From positions 18,454,425-18,518,424 of the forward strand of contig OX439004.1 in assembly GCA_949316495.1 (NCBI GenBank): DNA of 64,000 nucleotides. Reading direction: 5' to 3'. Of this stretch, positions 25,411 to 64,000 are shown piece after piece (the stretch's first letter is position 1; every line of letters begins with the position of its first letter). The position numbers and the translations under genes were made by a program. The notes under the pieces were generated by a model, which did no database searches, had not been told where the DNA came from, and saw only the letters and a program-made list of their open reading frames with translations. This DNA is from Amphiduros pacificus (lineage: Eukaryota > Annelida > Polychaeta > Phyllodocida > Hesionidae).

Positions 25411-25571
25411 CTAGAACCAATTTCAGGCCAGGCTGAGCGCAAAATATTTTTTATAAAATATTTTTTATATATTGACGTATATTTGACCTAGCTATCACAT
25501 AGTCCTAATGTCCACCTGGGTTTGTATTCTCATTTTTAATAGAACAAGTGCCTTCGGCTGGGTAAGGATGC

Positions 25572-27013
25572 TGTGTCTCACTTATGCAGCTGTCTCTCAC
25601 TGCTATAAATGTCTCTCACTGTTGTAATTATCTCTCACTTATGCAGCTGTCTCTCCCTTGTACAGCTATCTCACTGATGCAGCTGTTTCTTACATGTGCA
25701 GCTATCTCACACTTATGCAGCTGTTTCTCACTTGTGCAGCTATCTATCTGTGCTGTAACTACCCCTCACTTGTGCAGCTATTTCTCACTGTAACTATCTC
25801 TCACTTTGCAGTTATCTCACTTATGCAGCTGTCTCTCACTTGTTCAGTTATCTATCTGTGTTATAACTGTCTCACTTTTGTAACTATCTCTCACCTATGC
25901 AGCTGTCTCTCCCTTGTACAACTATCTCTCACTGATACAGCTGTCTTTCACATATATGCAGCTGCCTCTCACTTGTGCAGCTATCTATCTCTGCTGTAAC
26001 TGTCTCTCGCTGTTGTAATTATCTCTCATTTATGCAACTGTCTCTCCCTTGTACAGCTGTCTCACCGATGCAGCTGTCTCTTACATGTGCAGCTATCTCT
26101 CACTTATGCAGCTGTTTCTCATTTGTGCAGCTATCTATCTCTGCTGTAACTACCCCTCACTTGTGCAGCTATCTCTCACTGTTGTAACTATCTCTTACTT
26201 TGCGGTTATCTCACTTATACAGCTCTCTCTCACTTGTTCATTTATCTATCTGTGTTATAACTCTCTCACCTATGCAGCTGTCTCTCCCTTGTACAACTAT
26301 CTCTCACTGATGCAGCGGTCTCACATATATGCAGCTATCTCTCACTTATGCAGCTGTCCCTTACTTGTGCAGCTATCTATCTCTGCTGTAACTGTCTCTC
26401 GCTGTTGTTATTATCTCTCCCTTGCACAGCTATCTCACTGATGCAGCTGTCTCTTACATGTGCAGGTATCTCACTTATGTAACTCTCTCATTTGTGCAGC
26501 TATCTCTCACTGCTGAAACTATCTCTCACTTTGCAGTCATCTCACTTATATAGCTGTCTCATTTATGCAGCTATCTCTCCCTGTTGTAACTGTCTCACTA
26601 TTGCAGCTATCTCTCAATATTGCAACTATTGTAACTATTTCTCACTTGTTGTAACTATCTCTCACTTTTTCATGTCTCAATGCAGCTCTCTCTCAATTAT
26701 GCAGCTATCTCTTAATCATGCAGCTATCTCTTATTTATACAGCTATCTCTCAATTATGCAGCTATCTCTTATTTATGCAGTTATCTCTTATTTATGCAGC
26801 TATCTCTCAGTTATGCAGCTATCTCTTATTTATACAGCCATCTCTTATTTATGCAGCTATCTCTTATTTATACAGCTATATCTTATTTATGCAGTTATCT
26901 TTTATTTATGCAGCTATCTCTTATTTATTATGCAGATATCTCTTTTTTATGCAGCTATCTTAATTATGTAGCTATCTCTTATTTATGCAGCTATCTCTTG
27001 CTGTTGTAGCAGT
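25572..27013 (+). repeat. Degenerate minisatellite, about 20-bp unit
   Basis: The unit resembles TTATGCAGCTATCTCTCAC and varies widely. The array resumes at about 27605-27640 after an inserted element. Higher-order periodicity of about 400 bp is visible, e.g. TGTAACTACCCCTCACTTGTG near 25756 and 26146. ORFs reading MQLSLTCAAISHLCSC are by-products. Confidence 0.95.
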
Positions 27014-27021
27014 CTATCACT

Positions 27022-27596
27022 CCCGGGGGGGGGTACTCTCATGATTTTAACCCGCGGAGGCTGGGATGGAACTGAAAACCCCAGAGCCTGAATTAGGGAA
27101 ATATTCTAGCATTATTGGTACCCTGATTTAGGACTAGCTGAAATTTGGTACCCTGATTTAGGACTAGCTGAATTTTTGATACCCTCATTTAGGGATGATG
27201 CAGAAGGAGGAGATTTGGAAAAGGGGATTGTGATCCCTGTTTTAAGGAGAAATTTGAAAAACAGTACCCTGTATTAGGGAAAATGATAAAATATCTTAAC
27301 CCGGATTGAACTGTAAACCGCAGAGCCTGATTTTGGGAAATATTCTATCATTATTGGTACCCTGATTTAGGACTAGCTGAAATTTTGATACCCTCATTTA
27401 AGGATGATGCAGAAGGGGGAGAATTGGTAAGGGGGATTGTGATGCCTGTTTTAGGGAGAAATTTGAAAAACAGTACCCTGTTTTAGGGAAAATGATGAAA
27501 TATCTTAACCTGTTTTAGGGAAAATATCAGCGAAAAGGACCCTATTTAGCCCAGCTTCCCCGGTAATGCTGACTATGAGAGTACCCCCCCCCCGGG
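27022..27596. mobile_element. Non-autonomous element, CCCGGGGG ends, 8-bp duplication
   Basis: Inverted ends CCCGGGGGGGGGTACTCTCAT and its complement bound a 575-bp element. The 8-bp target duplication CTATCACT is exact (27014-27021 and 27597-27604) and is part of the host minisatellite unit. The interior has two diverged copies of a roughly 240-bp block (GAACTG..AACCGCAGAGCCTGA). Eight-bp duplications fit hAT, P or Merlin types; the G-run terminus matches none that I can name. Confidence 0.9.
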
Positions 27597-27640
27597 CTAT
27601 CACTTGCTATCTCTCACTTGTGCACCTATCTCTCACTCAT

Positions 27641-28262
27641 GGTGGCTAAAAATATCTGCATCACATATAGACCCCTTGGTACAAAACCTAGCAGGGCCTC
27701 CTCAATAAGTAGGTCAATTTACCGATGGTTGAAAACAAAGCTCTAATACAGAAATATAGGCATATTGGAGGTAATTTTCATTTCTAATGTAATTATGACA
27801 ACAAATAAGTGATAATTGTGCCATTCATAATATGCTAAAAGTGCAACCCTTCACATAAAACAAAAGTGAAGTGGAGATTAGTTTAGCGTCACTACCACCA
27901 GAGGGCAGGCAACGTGGTGATGGAACAGCGAGATCACACACTCTCATCAGGGGAACTTTTATCGCGGCCAATACCTCATATAGCAACTTTTTTTCAAATC
28001 TCGTCACCCTTCCTCTTTGATCACGTTCATGTTTTTTTTTATATATGTATGTAAACATCGGGTTCACAGTTCCACCAATATTGAGTTCAAAATCAGGGTC
28101 AAATGAACCAAATAATTGGTTGAAAATATTTTGGTCTATGTTCAAAACAAATCATATGTGCACTATTTTATTCTTAACAAAAAAATGATACTTTTAATAC
28201 TTTTAATTTTATTTATCAAAAGCTCATATTTGCAGACAATATCATTCAAGTGAACTAGTAAT
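27641..28262. other. Unassigned sequence, no gene seen
   Basis: A minus ORF of 106 codons at 27825-28145 has no recognisable domain. I see no repeat shared with the rest of the window. Confidence 0.4.
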
Positions 28263-28384
28263 TACCGTACTTACTCGTGTATTAGACGAGGTTTTTGTAC
28301 ACAAATCCTTAGTTAATGTTTGGGGGGTCGTCTTATACACAAGAGCAACCTGTGGACGAGGGTTTACGCCCAAAAATTACGGCA
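28263..28384 (+). repeat. TACCGTA-type MITE, partial copy
   Basis: It begins TACCGTACTTACTCGTGTAT and has the family block GGGGGGTCGTCTTATACAC. Related copies occur at 30567, 43006, 44522, 57360, 57757, 59560 and 61290. Confidence 0.7.
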
Positions 28385-30566
28385 CTACAAGTTTTCATTA
28401 CGAACATTCATATTTTCGAAATAACGAATATCGGACATAGTGGATCGATTTTAATTGCGTTTTAAATGATATATGAAGGTATTTACCCAATATTATCGCT
28501 TTGTTCTCACTGATTCCAATTATCAGCGTTCACAGTTTTGCGTTTCGTCATTGTTTCCACTGCTTTGAGTCTTGTCTTCCCTGTTGACAGAAATGCTTAC
28601 ACACGTGGATCGATTTTAATTGCATTTCAAATGATAAATAATGAAAACGCTTTGTTTATCTCGACCTGAGAAGCGTAATTGTGATAATATTAAGTAGATA
28701 CCTTTATTTATCATTTAAATGTAATTAAAATCGATCCGCTACGTCCGATGTCTGTTATTTCATCATTTTAAAGTAAAACATAAATTTGTGTGAGGAACAC
28801 AGTAAATTTGCGAGTTGATACACTCCTATTGTTTTCGCGCCAAAAATAAGAGCTTGGCCCCATCACTCTCGCTTTTTAAAATGACGACCTCGTATTGCTT
28901 AATGCATGTTAAATGGATGGATTAATTTGTGATAATATTGGATAAATACCTTTATTTATCATTTAAAACGCAATTAAAATCGATCCGCTACGTCCGATGT
29001 CTGTTGTTCCATCGTTTAAAAGTAAAACGTAAATATGATGTGCGGCAACACAAAGAGAAGCCAGGGATCCATCATTGCGCAATATATCAATATTTCAATG
29101 CGAGTTCATAGACTCCCAATTGTTTTCGTGCCAAAAATAAGAGCTTTTCCCCGTCACTCCCACTTTTTAAAATGATGACCTTGTATTGCGTAATGCATGT
29201 TAAATGGATGAATGGTTTTGTTCTGTTCTAGGGCATCACACCGGTACGCGATATTATCGATATACCGGTATACAGACATCGATACGATAACCGGTATTGT
29301 CATACTGGTGCTTCGATATATTAGTTGTATCGAATTGGGCCCTCATATCATCATAATAACGCAGATTTTTGACTCGATATTTTACGCATCGTAAGTTTTT
29401 TAATCTTTCAAATGTAAATACGACGACTCAGAGATCCATCATTGCGCAATATATCAATATTTCAATGGGAATGAATACGTTGTGACAGCACTCCAATCGT
29501 TTTTGCGCCAAAAATAAGAGCTTCTCCCCGTCACTTCTGGTTTTCGAAATGACGAACTCGTGTTGCATATGCATATTTAAGCATTGTTAAATTCATATTT
29601 TCTCCGATTTGAGCAATATATACACTTATTAATAGGAGGCGGACTACTGTTGACACGTCGTAGAATATTTCTGTGCGTATTTTAAGCCGAAGATATTAAA
29701 TATATCGCCGTTTGGGGAGCTTGTACCCGGACCGATAAAGACAGTCAATTATTCTTCTATTTCGGTTCAGTAATATCGATATGTATCGATATGTATCGAA
29801 TATTGATAAATCATCGATATATATCGTATCGTATCGATGAAATCCAACGATATGATGCCCTATTCTGTTCTCAACCTGCAAAGCATATTTTGTGTTAATA
29901 TGGGGTATATACTTTTATTAATCATTTAAAATGCAATTCTCTGGCAAATCTGCAAAGTCAATGATCACATGACTTGTGAGTCACATGGCCAATCGATCCG
30001 CTACGTCACGGACATCGTATTTACGTTTTACTTTTACTTCTATGTCTATTAAAATTAAAATTATTATTTAATTATATCGCACAATTCAATTCTGCCTTTG
30101 ATGTCTTCCCATTCAGTAGTGTGAAAATTAGTAAAATTTCACTGATACCAATTATCAGTGTTCACAGTTGTGCATTTCGTCATTGTCTCCACTGCTTTGA
30201 GTTGTGTCTTCCCTTTTTGACAGAAATACTTTCACAAGTGGATCGATTTTAATTGCGTTTTAAATGGATTGATGGTTTTGTTCTGTTCTCGAATAATTTG
30301 TGATAATATTGGGTAAATACCTTTTTTTTATTTAAAAACGCAATTAAAATCCATCCGCTATGTCACTCCCGCTTTTTAAAATGACGACCTCGTATTGCGT
30401 AATACATGTTAAATGAATGGATGGTTTTGTTCTGTTCTTGACCTGCATAGCGAATTAGTGATAATATTGGGTAAATACCTTTATTTATCATTTAAAACGC
30501 AATTAAAATCGATCCACTAAGTCCGATATTTGTTATTTCGAAAATATGAACATCGTATTTACGTTT
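28385..30566. repeat. Complex AT-rich dispersed repeat (family D), first block
   Basis: Shuffled modules recur in both orientations: ATCGATTTTAATTGCGTTTT, GGTATTTACCCAATATTATC, GCGCAATATATCAATATTTC and GCGCCAAAAATAAGAGCTT. The same modules fill 43116-44521 and 57581-60101. A hAT-type element has inserted at 29229. The ends of the family could not be fixed by eye. Confidence 0.7.
29229..29862. mobile_element. hAT-type non-autonomous element
   Basis: Ends TAGGGCATCA and TGATGCCCTA are inverted, with an exact 8-bp duplication TTCTGTTC (29221-29228 and 29863-29870). Both are hallmarks of hAT transposons. Subterminal parts are rich in ATCGAT and CGATAT motifs. The centre has family-D sequence (GCGCAATATATCAATATTTC), so it captured or shares modules with its host repeat. 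No transposase ORF. Confidence 0.88.
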
Positions 30567-33378
30567 TACCGTATATACTCCCATATAAGACTGTTAAGAT
30601 CTTGTATCGTAAGCATATTTACATTTCACTTTTAATACAGCCGCCAAGCATCAGCTGAAGCTTGAATGGTAGCGGGTTGGACACAATCAAGGTCACTAGA
30701 GGCAGTCACTTAACATGAAAAATCAAACTTGTGACCTGCATTTCTAACTTATGTTTTATTAAAATGCAAGGTCTCCTTGTCCTAAATCCAAAATCTTTTT
30801 GCACAAGGACATACCATTAAAATTTTATGGCTGCTTAACATACGTGTGTTGCAGGGGGTACATACTCTGCAAACTGTATACACTGATTTTGGATAATTAA
30901 GAAATCTTATCCAAATTAGTTATATTAATGAAACAAATATAAAACAAATAATTTAATAGTGTATATAATGTTCTAACATAGTTAAAACTAAATTTGGACA
31001 ACCAAAATTTTAAATATATAGAGAAAAAATGTTATAAAATAACATTTTGATATTTTCAGTACTGCTCCAAGCAAAGATTATGACAACAAATTAACTTCAA
31101 ATGAATCTCGACTCATAATGCTTATCAACTGCAGATAAAGAAAGAATATTTGTGAAAGATATAATATGCAACTGCCTAAGTATTTCACTTCTTATTGTTT
31201 TGAAAAAATTGATACATTACCTGGGGTACGTACTCTACACATAAACTAACACAGAAACAACACTGATTTTCACAACAAAAATGAAATTGAAATATTTACA
31301 AAACTGATTTTTATTTTGAATTGACTTGCAATTGACATTCCATAAATTTTTAATACTTAGATATCTTCTTGAGCATCAAATAATTCTGTTACAGTATTGG
31401 GATGGGCTTCATCAAGGTCTGAATGTACACTCGGCAGTATTACAATGCAATAAAATATTTTTTGATGTCACCAAACATTTAAGATGTTGCTTATGATAAA
31501 AAGCTGAATAATACCTTTTAGATAAAAAATAAACCATGAATCAGTGTACTATTTCCAAAACAATAAATATTTTGATGTCCTATACTTATTTAAAATAAAC
31601 TGTTATGAATGTACATTGTGTGCTTTACCTTTTTGTCAAGTTAAAGTTAACAACTAATTTAAAGGATACATTGCACAAACAAGGTATATTTTGACTAATT
31701 ATTATCCATTTAGTTGTTTAGGATTGTCTGATGTATGACATCATGGCAAACCTGGATATTTCACAATACCTCAGAAAAAAATGTGTTTTTTTAAAGGAAT
31801 TTCTGGTTTTAACCCCTGTAATAAAAAAATCTACATTTTTAATAATGATTGATTGATTATATTTTAGTTGTTTATACACGTACAATATAGGTACAAAAAT
31901 ATATTTGACCAATGTTGAGTATTGTAAGTGAAATAATTGTTAGTTGAAAATCTTGTCTGTTTGTAGTGTACGTACCCCCATCATAGCATATGTACCCCGT
32001 TGTACAAAGAGATGTTAGTGTTGGTCTTGATAGAATTTTAAATCATTTATGTTGTTTGTAAAGTGATGAGATGTCAAGTGGACAACTCTGTTAAAAAACC
32101 AGGTTCGATAATTATGTTTTGCCTTTTAACACAAAATTTCTAAAGATATGAAACATGACGTTGCCTCCATATTTTTAATTGTATTCTTGTTTAATTTACT
32201 CATTTTGGCTATGTTCTTTGAATAAGAAGTCCACAAACTTTTGTACTTGATGGATTTCTTGCTCTGTTTAGTTCATACATTGTTATGAACCACCTAGTCC
32301 AAGGGTGATCAGTATTTGGTAAATATTACTCAAATGTTGTAGTGTACGTACCCCAGAAGCAATTACATTTTAGTAAGTTCATTGAGTAGACTATACAGAC
32401 TTTTATGATACTCATTTTACAATTAAATAATTATCAAACCATTTGTATTTACTTTTTATATACTTATTCAAAATTCAAGGGGGTACGTACACTACAATAC
32501 AGACTTCACATCTCATTTTCTGGTTTTGGGAGCATGCTTTCAACCAAAAATTATCTCACTAATAATACTCAACAGTAGCTCAATATGACTGTATAATATG
32601 AATTAGTTATCTTTTCTGGAACTACCAATTCACATGGGGGTACATACTCTACGCATTTTTGTTGAAATTCTCCTCAAAACATGATATGGCATAATATTCA
32701 CATAACAATGATTTGACTAACTTAAAATATTTATTTGTTTATTCCTTCATATGATATTGTCAAATGAAGGTATTTATTAATCTATTTGTGTTATTAATAT
32801 TAGAAATGTAGACAGTGTTTTATTATTGGGGTTTTAAACCAGAAATTCCGTAACAAAACACATATTTTTCAGTGGTATCGTGGAATATGCAATTTGCAGT
32901 GATACCATACACCAGACAATCTAAAAAAAACTAGAGAAATAATTAGTCAAAATATGACTTATTTTTGCAAAGTAACCTTTAAATTAATTGTGAAATTTAC
33001 CTTGACAGAAAGGTACAACACATAATGAACATTCGTAACAGTTGATTTTTCATAAATTTCGGACGTAAAAATATTCACTGTGTTGGAAGTAATGCACCGA
33101 TTCGTGATTTCTTTTTTTTATTTAAAAGGTATCATTCAGCTTGTTGTCATAAGTGGCATCTTGAATGTTTGGTGATGTCAAAAAATATTTCATTGCATTG
33201 TAACACTGTCAAATGTACATTCAGACCTTGATTGTGTCCAACCCGTAGCAGAGCCGATATTTCAAGAAAAACCAACTCATCTTATATTCGGAAATTGTTT
33301 TTTTTTTCAAGCAAAATAACCTCAATTTTGGGGGGTTGTCTTATACACGAGTCGTCCTATACACGAGTAATTACAGTA
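30567..33378 (+). mobile_element. TACCGTA-type MITE split by a later insertion
   Basis: The left half (30567-30673) and right half (33245-33378) align to the two halves of the intact 234-bp copy at 44522-44755. The interruption is a 2571-bp element, 30674-33244. Confidence 0.9.
30674..33244. mobile_element. 2.57-kb foldback element with 5-bp GTAGC duplication
   Basis: Perfect inverted ends start GGGTTGGACACAATCAAGGTC. GTAGC is duplicated at 30669-30673 and 33245-33249, and the empty site GGTAGCAGAGCC is intact at 44627-44638. The right end continues into a long imperfect inverted repeat whose partner lies inside, at about 31395-31940, beginning with a decayed terminus (GGGATGGGCTTCATCAAGGT). 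The first 0.7 kb is thus an extra left end. The motif GGGGTACGTACNCTAC recurs at about 30853, 31224, 31965, 32344, 32480 and 32636 in both orientations. No long ORF. Superfamily unknown. Confidence 0.85.
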
Positions 33379-33929
33379 GATTATATTTCACAAAGTATAA
33401 ATCTTGATGAATTCTATTCTGCACTGTATCTGAGCTAAATACAATTTTCAAACTAATCATGATATTAAATGATATGAAACACAGTTGACACCAATACTAG
33501 GACTGCAGTTTTGCTGATTTCGACATTCTGTGCTCTTTTAAACATTTTGTTTTACAGAATTTGAAGTCCATATATTCAAAGGGTACTTGTCCTGTCATGT
33601 CATTCCCACACTGATAGCATCGACTGGAATGTACAAGCATGTCATAATTGCATGTTAGTCACCTTTCAAAGAGTACATGTATTTTCTTATACTTTATATC
33701 TTTTTACTATTTAGTGATTAAGAACTATGAAATCACACTTCTCACACACCCAGCTATATGTCAAAGCCATAACCTGCAATACTTAAAAGGGCTCACTAAG
33801 GCTTTTATTGTTGCAAACATACATCAAATTGCAGCTTCAGTTATGAGTACAAAGAAGCCAATAATCATGGAGTCTAGAGTGGTTTAGTTTTATCAGATGC
33901 AGGCTCAACAGAGATTGGCATGATGTGTC
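33379..33929. other. 3' flank of ANKZF1, no further exon recognised
   Basis: On the minus strand I looked for an exon encoding the conserved Cys-His tail of ANKZF1 and did not see one. A possible acceptor (TTAAGTATTGCAG, near 33773) leads to a stop within four codons in the needed phase. Confidence 0.4.
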
Positions 33930-61675
<27,746 letters not shown>

Positions 61676-61912
61676 CTGTAAATAGCATATCTTTTCATAA
61701 ACATAACCCTATGGGTTGATAGCACTGCTGACTTGAAAACGCATGAACATATGAACTGAGATAAAGTGCAACAAGCAACCAGGTTATGATTTTCCATACA
61801 AGATCCCAATTCAGTTTTGATGAGATATTCATTAATTAATATCTTGTAAATCATTATCTTGTTACCAATGCAATACTTTATGCACAAAATTTGTGACCTT
61901 ATGGTCACGGCA

Positions 61913-62119
61913 TTAAGATGCAGGGGCAAAATAAAACTGATAGTGCACATCTACAGTAGAGCTCGAAGAGTATGCTCCATGAATCGCACATGGATCATTT
62001 ATCCTTCCTGGTGGTGTTAATGTGAATGTCCCACGTGGGACTTGACAACACGATGAACCCCTCATAAAACTGTCAAGACAGGTCTGCAATACCTCTACTC
62101 TCTTCATTTTAGAAGCCAT
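61913..62119 (-). CDS. Possible upstream exon or small ORF
   Basis: An ORF starts MASKMKRVEVLQTCLDSFMR 5' of ANKZF1, on its strand. A donor-like AGGG|GTTCATCG in phase 1 would fit the acceptor at 61675, but the site is weak. It might be a 5' exon adding residues before MASNLSN, or chance. The 3' part overlaps dispersed repeat (TAGTGCACATCTAC). Confidence 0.2.
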   Translation of the reverse strand: MASKMKRVEVLQTCLDSFMRGSSCCQVPRGTFTLTPPGRINDPCAIHGAYSSSSTVDVHYQFYFAPAS

Positions 62120-63000
62120 TTAAGAAACCAGGATATCTAATTTAGACACATGTACACTAGATCACAGTTGAATGCAGGGTGAGAGGGCAGGATCAAAGAT
62201 GTGTGACAGACAGTATATTTGGATGATGAACCCCAAAATGACAAAGTTTTAGAACAGAATAGTTTGCAAACGGAAAAAGTTTGTTGAACTGAAAAGTTTG
62301 CAAAAGTCCACAACTTGAAACAATCAGAATTTTAGTCAAGCATTTATAGCAAACAAGTGATAAAGTACTTTATGTAGGATTTGGTACCTTGTTTGAATGA
62401 ATGGAAAGCGCATGTAAACAAATGCCAATGACTGCTGTCTATGAGTGATAGGGAGAATAATATAATAATCAGTTGGGACCACTAGCAAAAAGCGTCACAA
62501 AATAATGTGCATTGGAACCCCTGAAGATTTATCTATTACTGACAGAGACCCCTTGAAAACAAAATGACTAGGAAAAATCAGAACCCTATATTCTGATGTT
62601 GTAGCTCTAAGAACGTGATGTGTATGAGTCACATGTTGGAAAATTGATGCAAGTCATATAAAGGTGGTTTACATATAAATCACCGGCTGGTGCTTTGATT
62701 TTATATGCTCATTTTATCAAATACTGCAAACCAAATTGTGCAATATAACATTGAGGTTTATGGTGAGATGTTCAATAAGAAATGATCATTTAAATGTTAA
62801 ATTATGATTACAGTGAAGGCAAGGGGTTAATCCAACCCATGGAGGGTGTAGCATTCACTCTCCAGTGCTGTCCTCTTGTGGTGAATGTGAGAGTTGAATG
62901 AAGGTTAAATGAAATCATAAAGTACAAGTTTACGTTTTTCGCTCGCGTTTGTTTTGCCTTTAGGGCTAGATGTTCGAGGTTTCAAGATGATTAAGCCGTA
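62120..63000. other. 5' flank of ANKZF1, no gene recognised
   Basis: No ORF with a domain. The first copy of a direct repeat (GTAGCATTCACTCTCCAGTG) begins at 62848. Confidence 0.4.
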
Positions 63001-63270
63001 AGTCTATGGAGCTTACCCCGATTATCGGTCCATGGCGGCCATGTTTTGGCTAAATAATTCTGCTTACACCGTCAGATGTCGCTTTTGTTTGAGAAGTGAT
63101 TTGTGAGTGCGTAGTAGAGTAAGAAGATTTTGCCTTGGGTTTTTTTGCCCTGGGATTTTGCAAACTTACGCGAGCTTGATTTTTTTAAATCAACACTTGT
63201 TGTATTTAGAAATGTAGCATTCACTCTCCAGTGCTGTCCTCTTGTGGTGAATGTGAGAGATGAATGAAGT
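62848..63270 (+). repeat. 58-bp direct repeat framing a GC-richer segment
   Basis: GTAGCATTCACTCTCCAGTG ... GTGGTGAATGTGAGAG occurs at 62848-62905 and 63214-63270. Between them is a patch with CCATGGCGGCCATGTTTTGG, a YY1-like core. It could be a promoter-proximal region of a gene running right, or a small duplication. Confidence 0.6.
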
Positions 63271-63764
63271 TTATGTTCTTGTATTTAGTGATGCCTCTGG
63301 TGTTGAGCATACGAACTATGTACATGTACAAGAGCTGGTATATATATATGTGTGTGATCCACATCACAGCAGTCAGTCTGCAGTCAGTAGGGAGTCAGTC
63401 TGGAGTCAGTTTGGAGTTGAGAGAAACAACAGGAAAATACCTAAGATACATATTGTATTTACATTACTGGAATAAAATGGATTATTGAACATTAGTGAAC
63501 ATGGGTCTTAATTGATTTGTTCACTGGAAGCTGAACATGTAAAATATATAAATATATCTACATTTTGCCTCACCCACAACAAGGGGCGAATATGCTATAG
63601 AGGGTATGATGTGGGAGATTGCTATCTGGGCATGTGTTCGGGGTCATAATGTTTATCTTGATAATGGCTACTTGTTGAGGTGCATTTAAGTTTCATTTAA
63701 CTGACACCTGTTTTTTCCCCTTAGTTTATATTTGTATAAGGTAATATGTATTGTATTATTGATA

Positions 63765-64000
63765 AAATAGATTTAGCATGACTGTCATATTGATTATTAA
63801 GATGTAACATGACTATAGTATTGATGAGGAACAAGACTACGTTTTGTAGTAATATCTAATATAGGTAAAGTATAACTGCAACATTGAGTAGATGAAGCAT
63901 GACTGCAGTTTTGGTGACAGGTGAAGCAAACTTTTGTATTGAGTAGATAAATTAAGAATGAGTTTTGTATTAAGAGGATAAATGAAGCAGGACTACATTA
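63765..64000 (+). repeat. Diverged short tandem repeat at window end
   Basis: Units of about 35-50 bp carry GTAGATGAAGCATGACTGCA-like and TTTTGTATTGAG motifs, continuing past the window edge. 63271-63764 holds nothing recognised. Confidence 0.7.

Noticed and set aside
25584-27009. Plus-strand ORFs rich in MQLSLTCAAIS-like repeats
   Set aside because: They follow the minisatellite period and shift frame with unit length; no start context or domain.
27825-28145. 106-codon minus ORF as an ANKZF1 3' exon
   Set aside because: No Cys-rich motif and no matching splice phase.

Overview
This is animal nuclear DNA: AT-rich, dense in repeats, with one spliced host gene. The gene is a clear ANKZF1/Vms1 orthologue. 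The repeat landscape (Helentron-type elements with internal arrays, TTAA elements, hAT elements, a tRNA-derived SINE with a CAAA tail, many minisatellites) suggests a marine invertebrate; I cannot place the phylum from sequence alone.

Layout. 1-1.9 kb: a truncated TTAA-element copy and repeat relics. 1.9-19.1 kb: an LTR followed by about 16.5 kb that is purine/A-rich on the plus strand throughout. I read this as one old LTR-type, envelope-bearing element lying on the minus strand, with two SINEs inserted, a tandem pair of hairpins that differ by compensatory changes, and a few exon-like plus-strand ORFs of unknown origin. 19.1-33.9 kb: no host gene, but a chain of repeats: a truncated Helentron-like element, a foldback MITE, a 128-bp satellite, a foldback with C7/G7 arms, a solo LTR, a 1.4-kb minisatellite, an element with 8-bp target duplications, a hAT element and a 2.57-kb foldback inserted inside a small MITE. 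33.9-61.7 kb: ANKZF1 on the minus strand, thirteen coding exons with consistent GT-AG sites and phases, its introns filled by more copies of the same families. 61.7-64 kb: 5' flank with no confident gene.

The encoded protein is about 697 residues in the exons found. It has a C2H2 finger, a VLRF1 domain with the expected glutamine, a short ankyrin region, a charged coil and a VCP-interacting motif, so a normal role in ribosome-associated quality control is expected. The human C-terminal zinc-binding tail was not found.

Most notable: the exon-10 splice donor of ANKZF1, with the end of its exon, has been amplified into a 48-bp minisatellite (ten intronic copies, all keeping GT, four with GTAAGC). 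Independently, the exon-7 donor region has two partial copies downstream. Several insertions can be dated relative to each other because an uninterrupted copy of the target is present elsewhere in the window.
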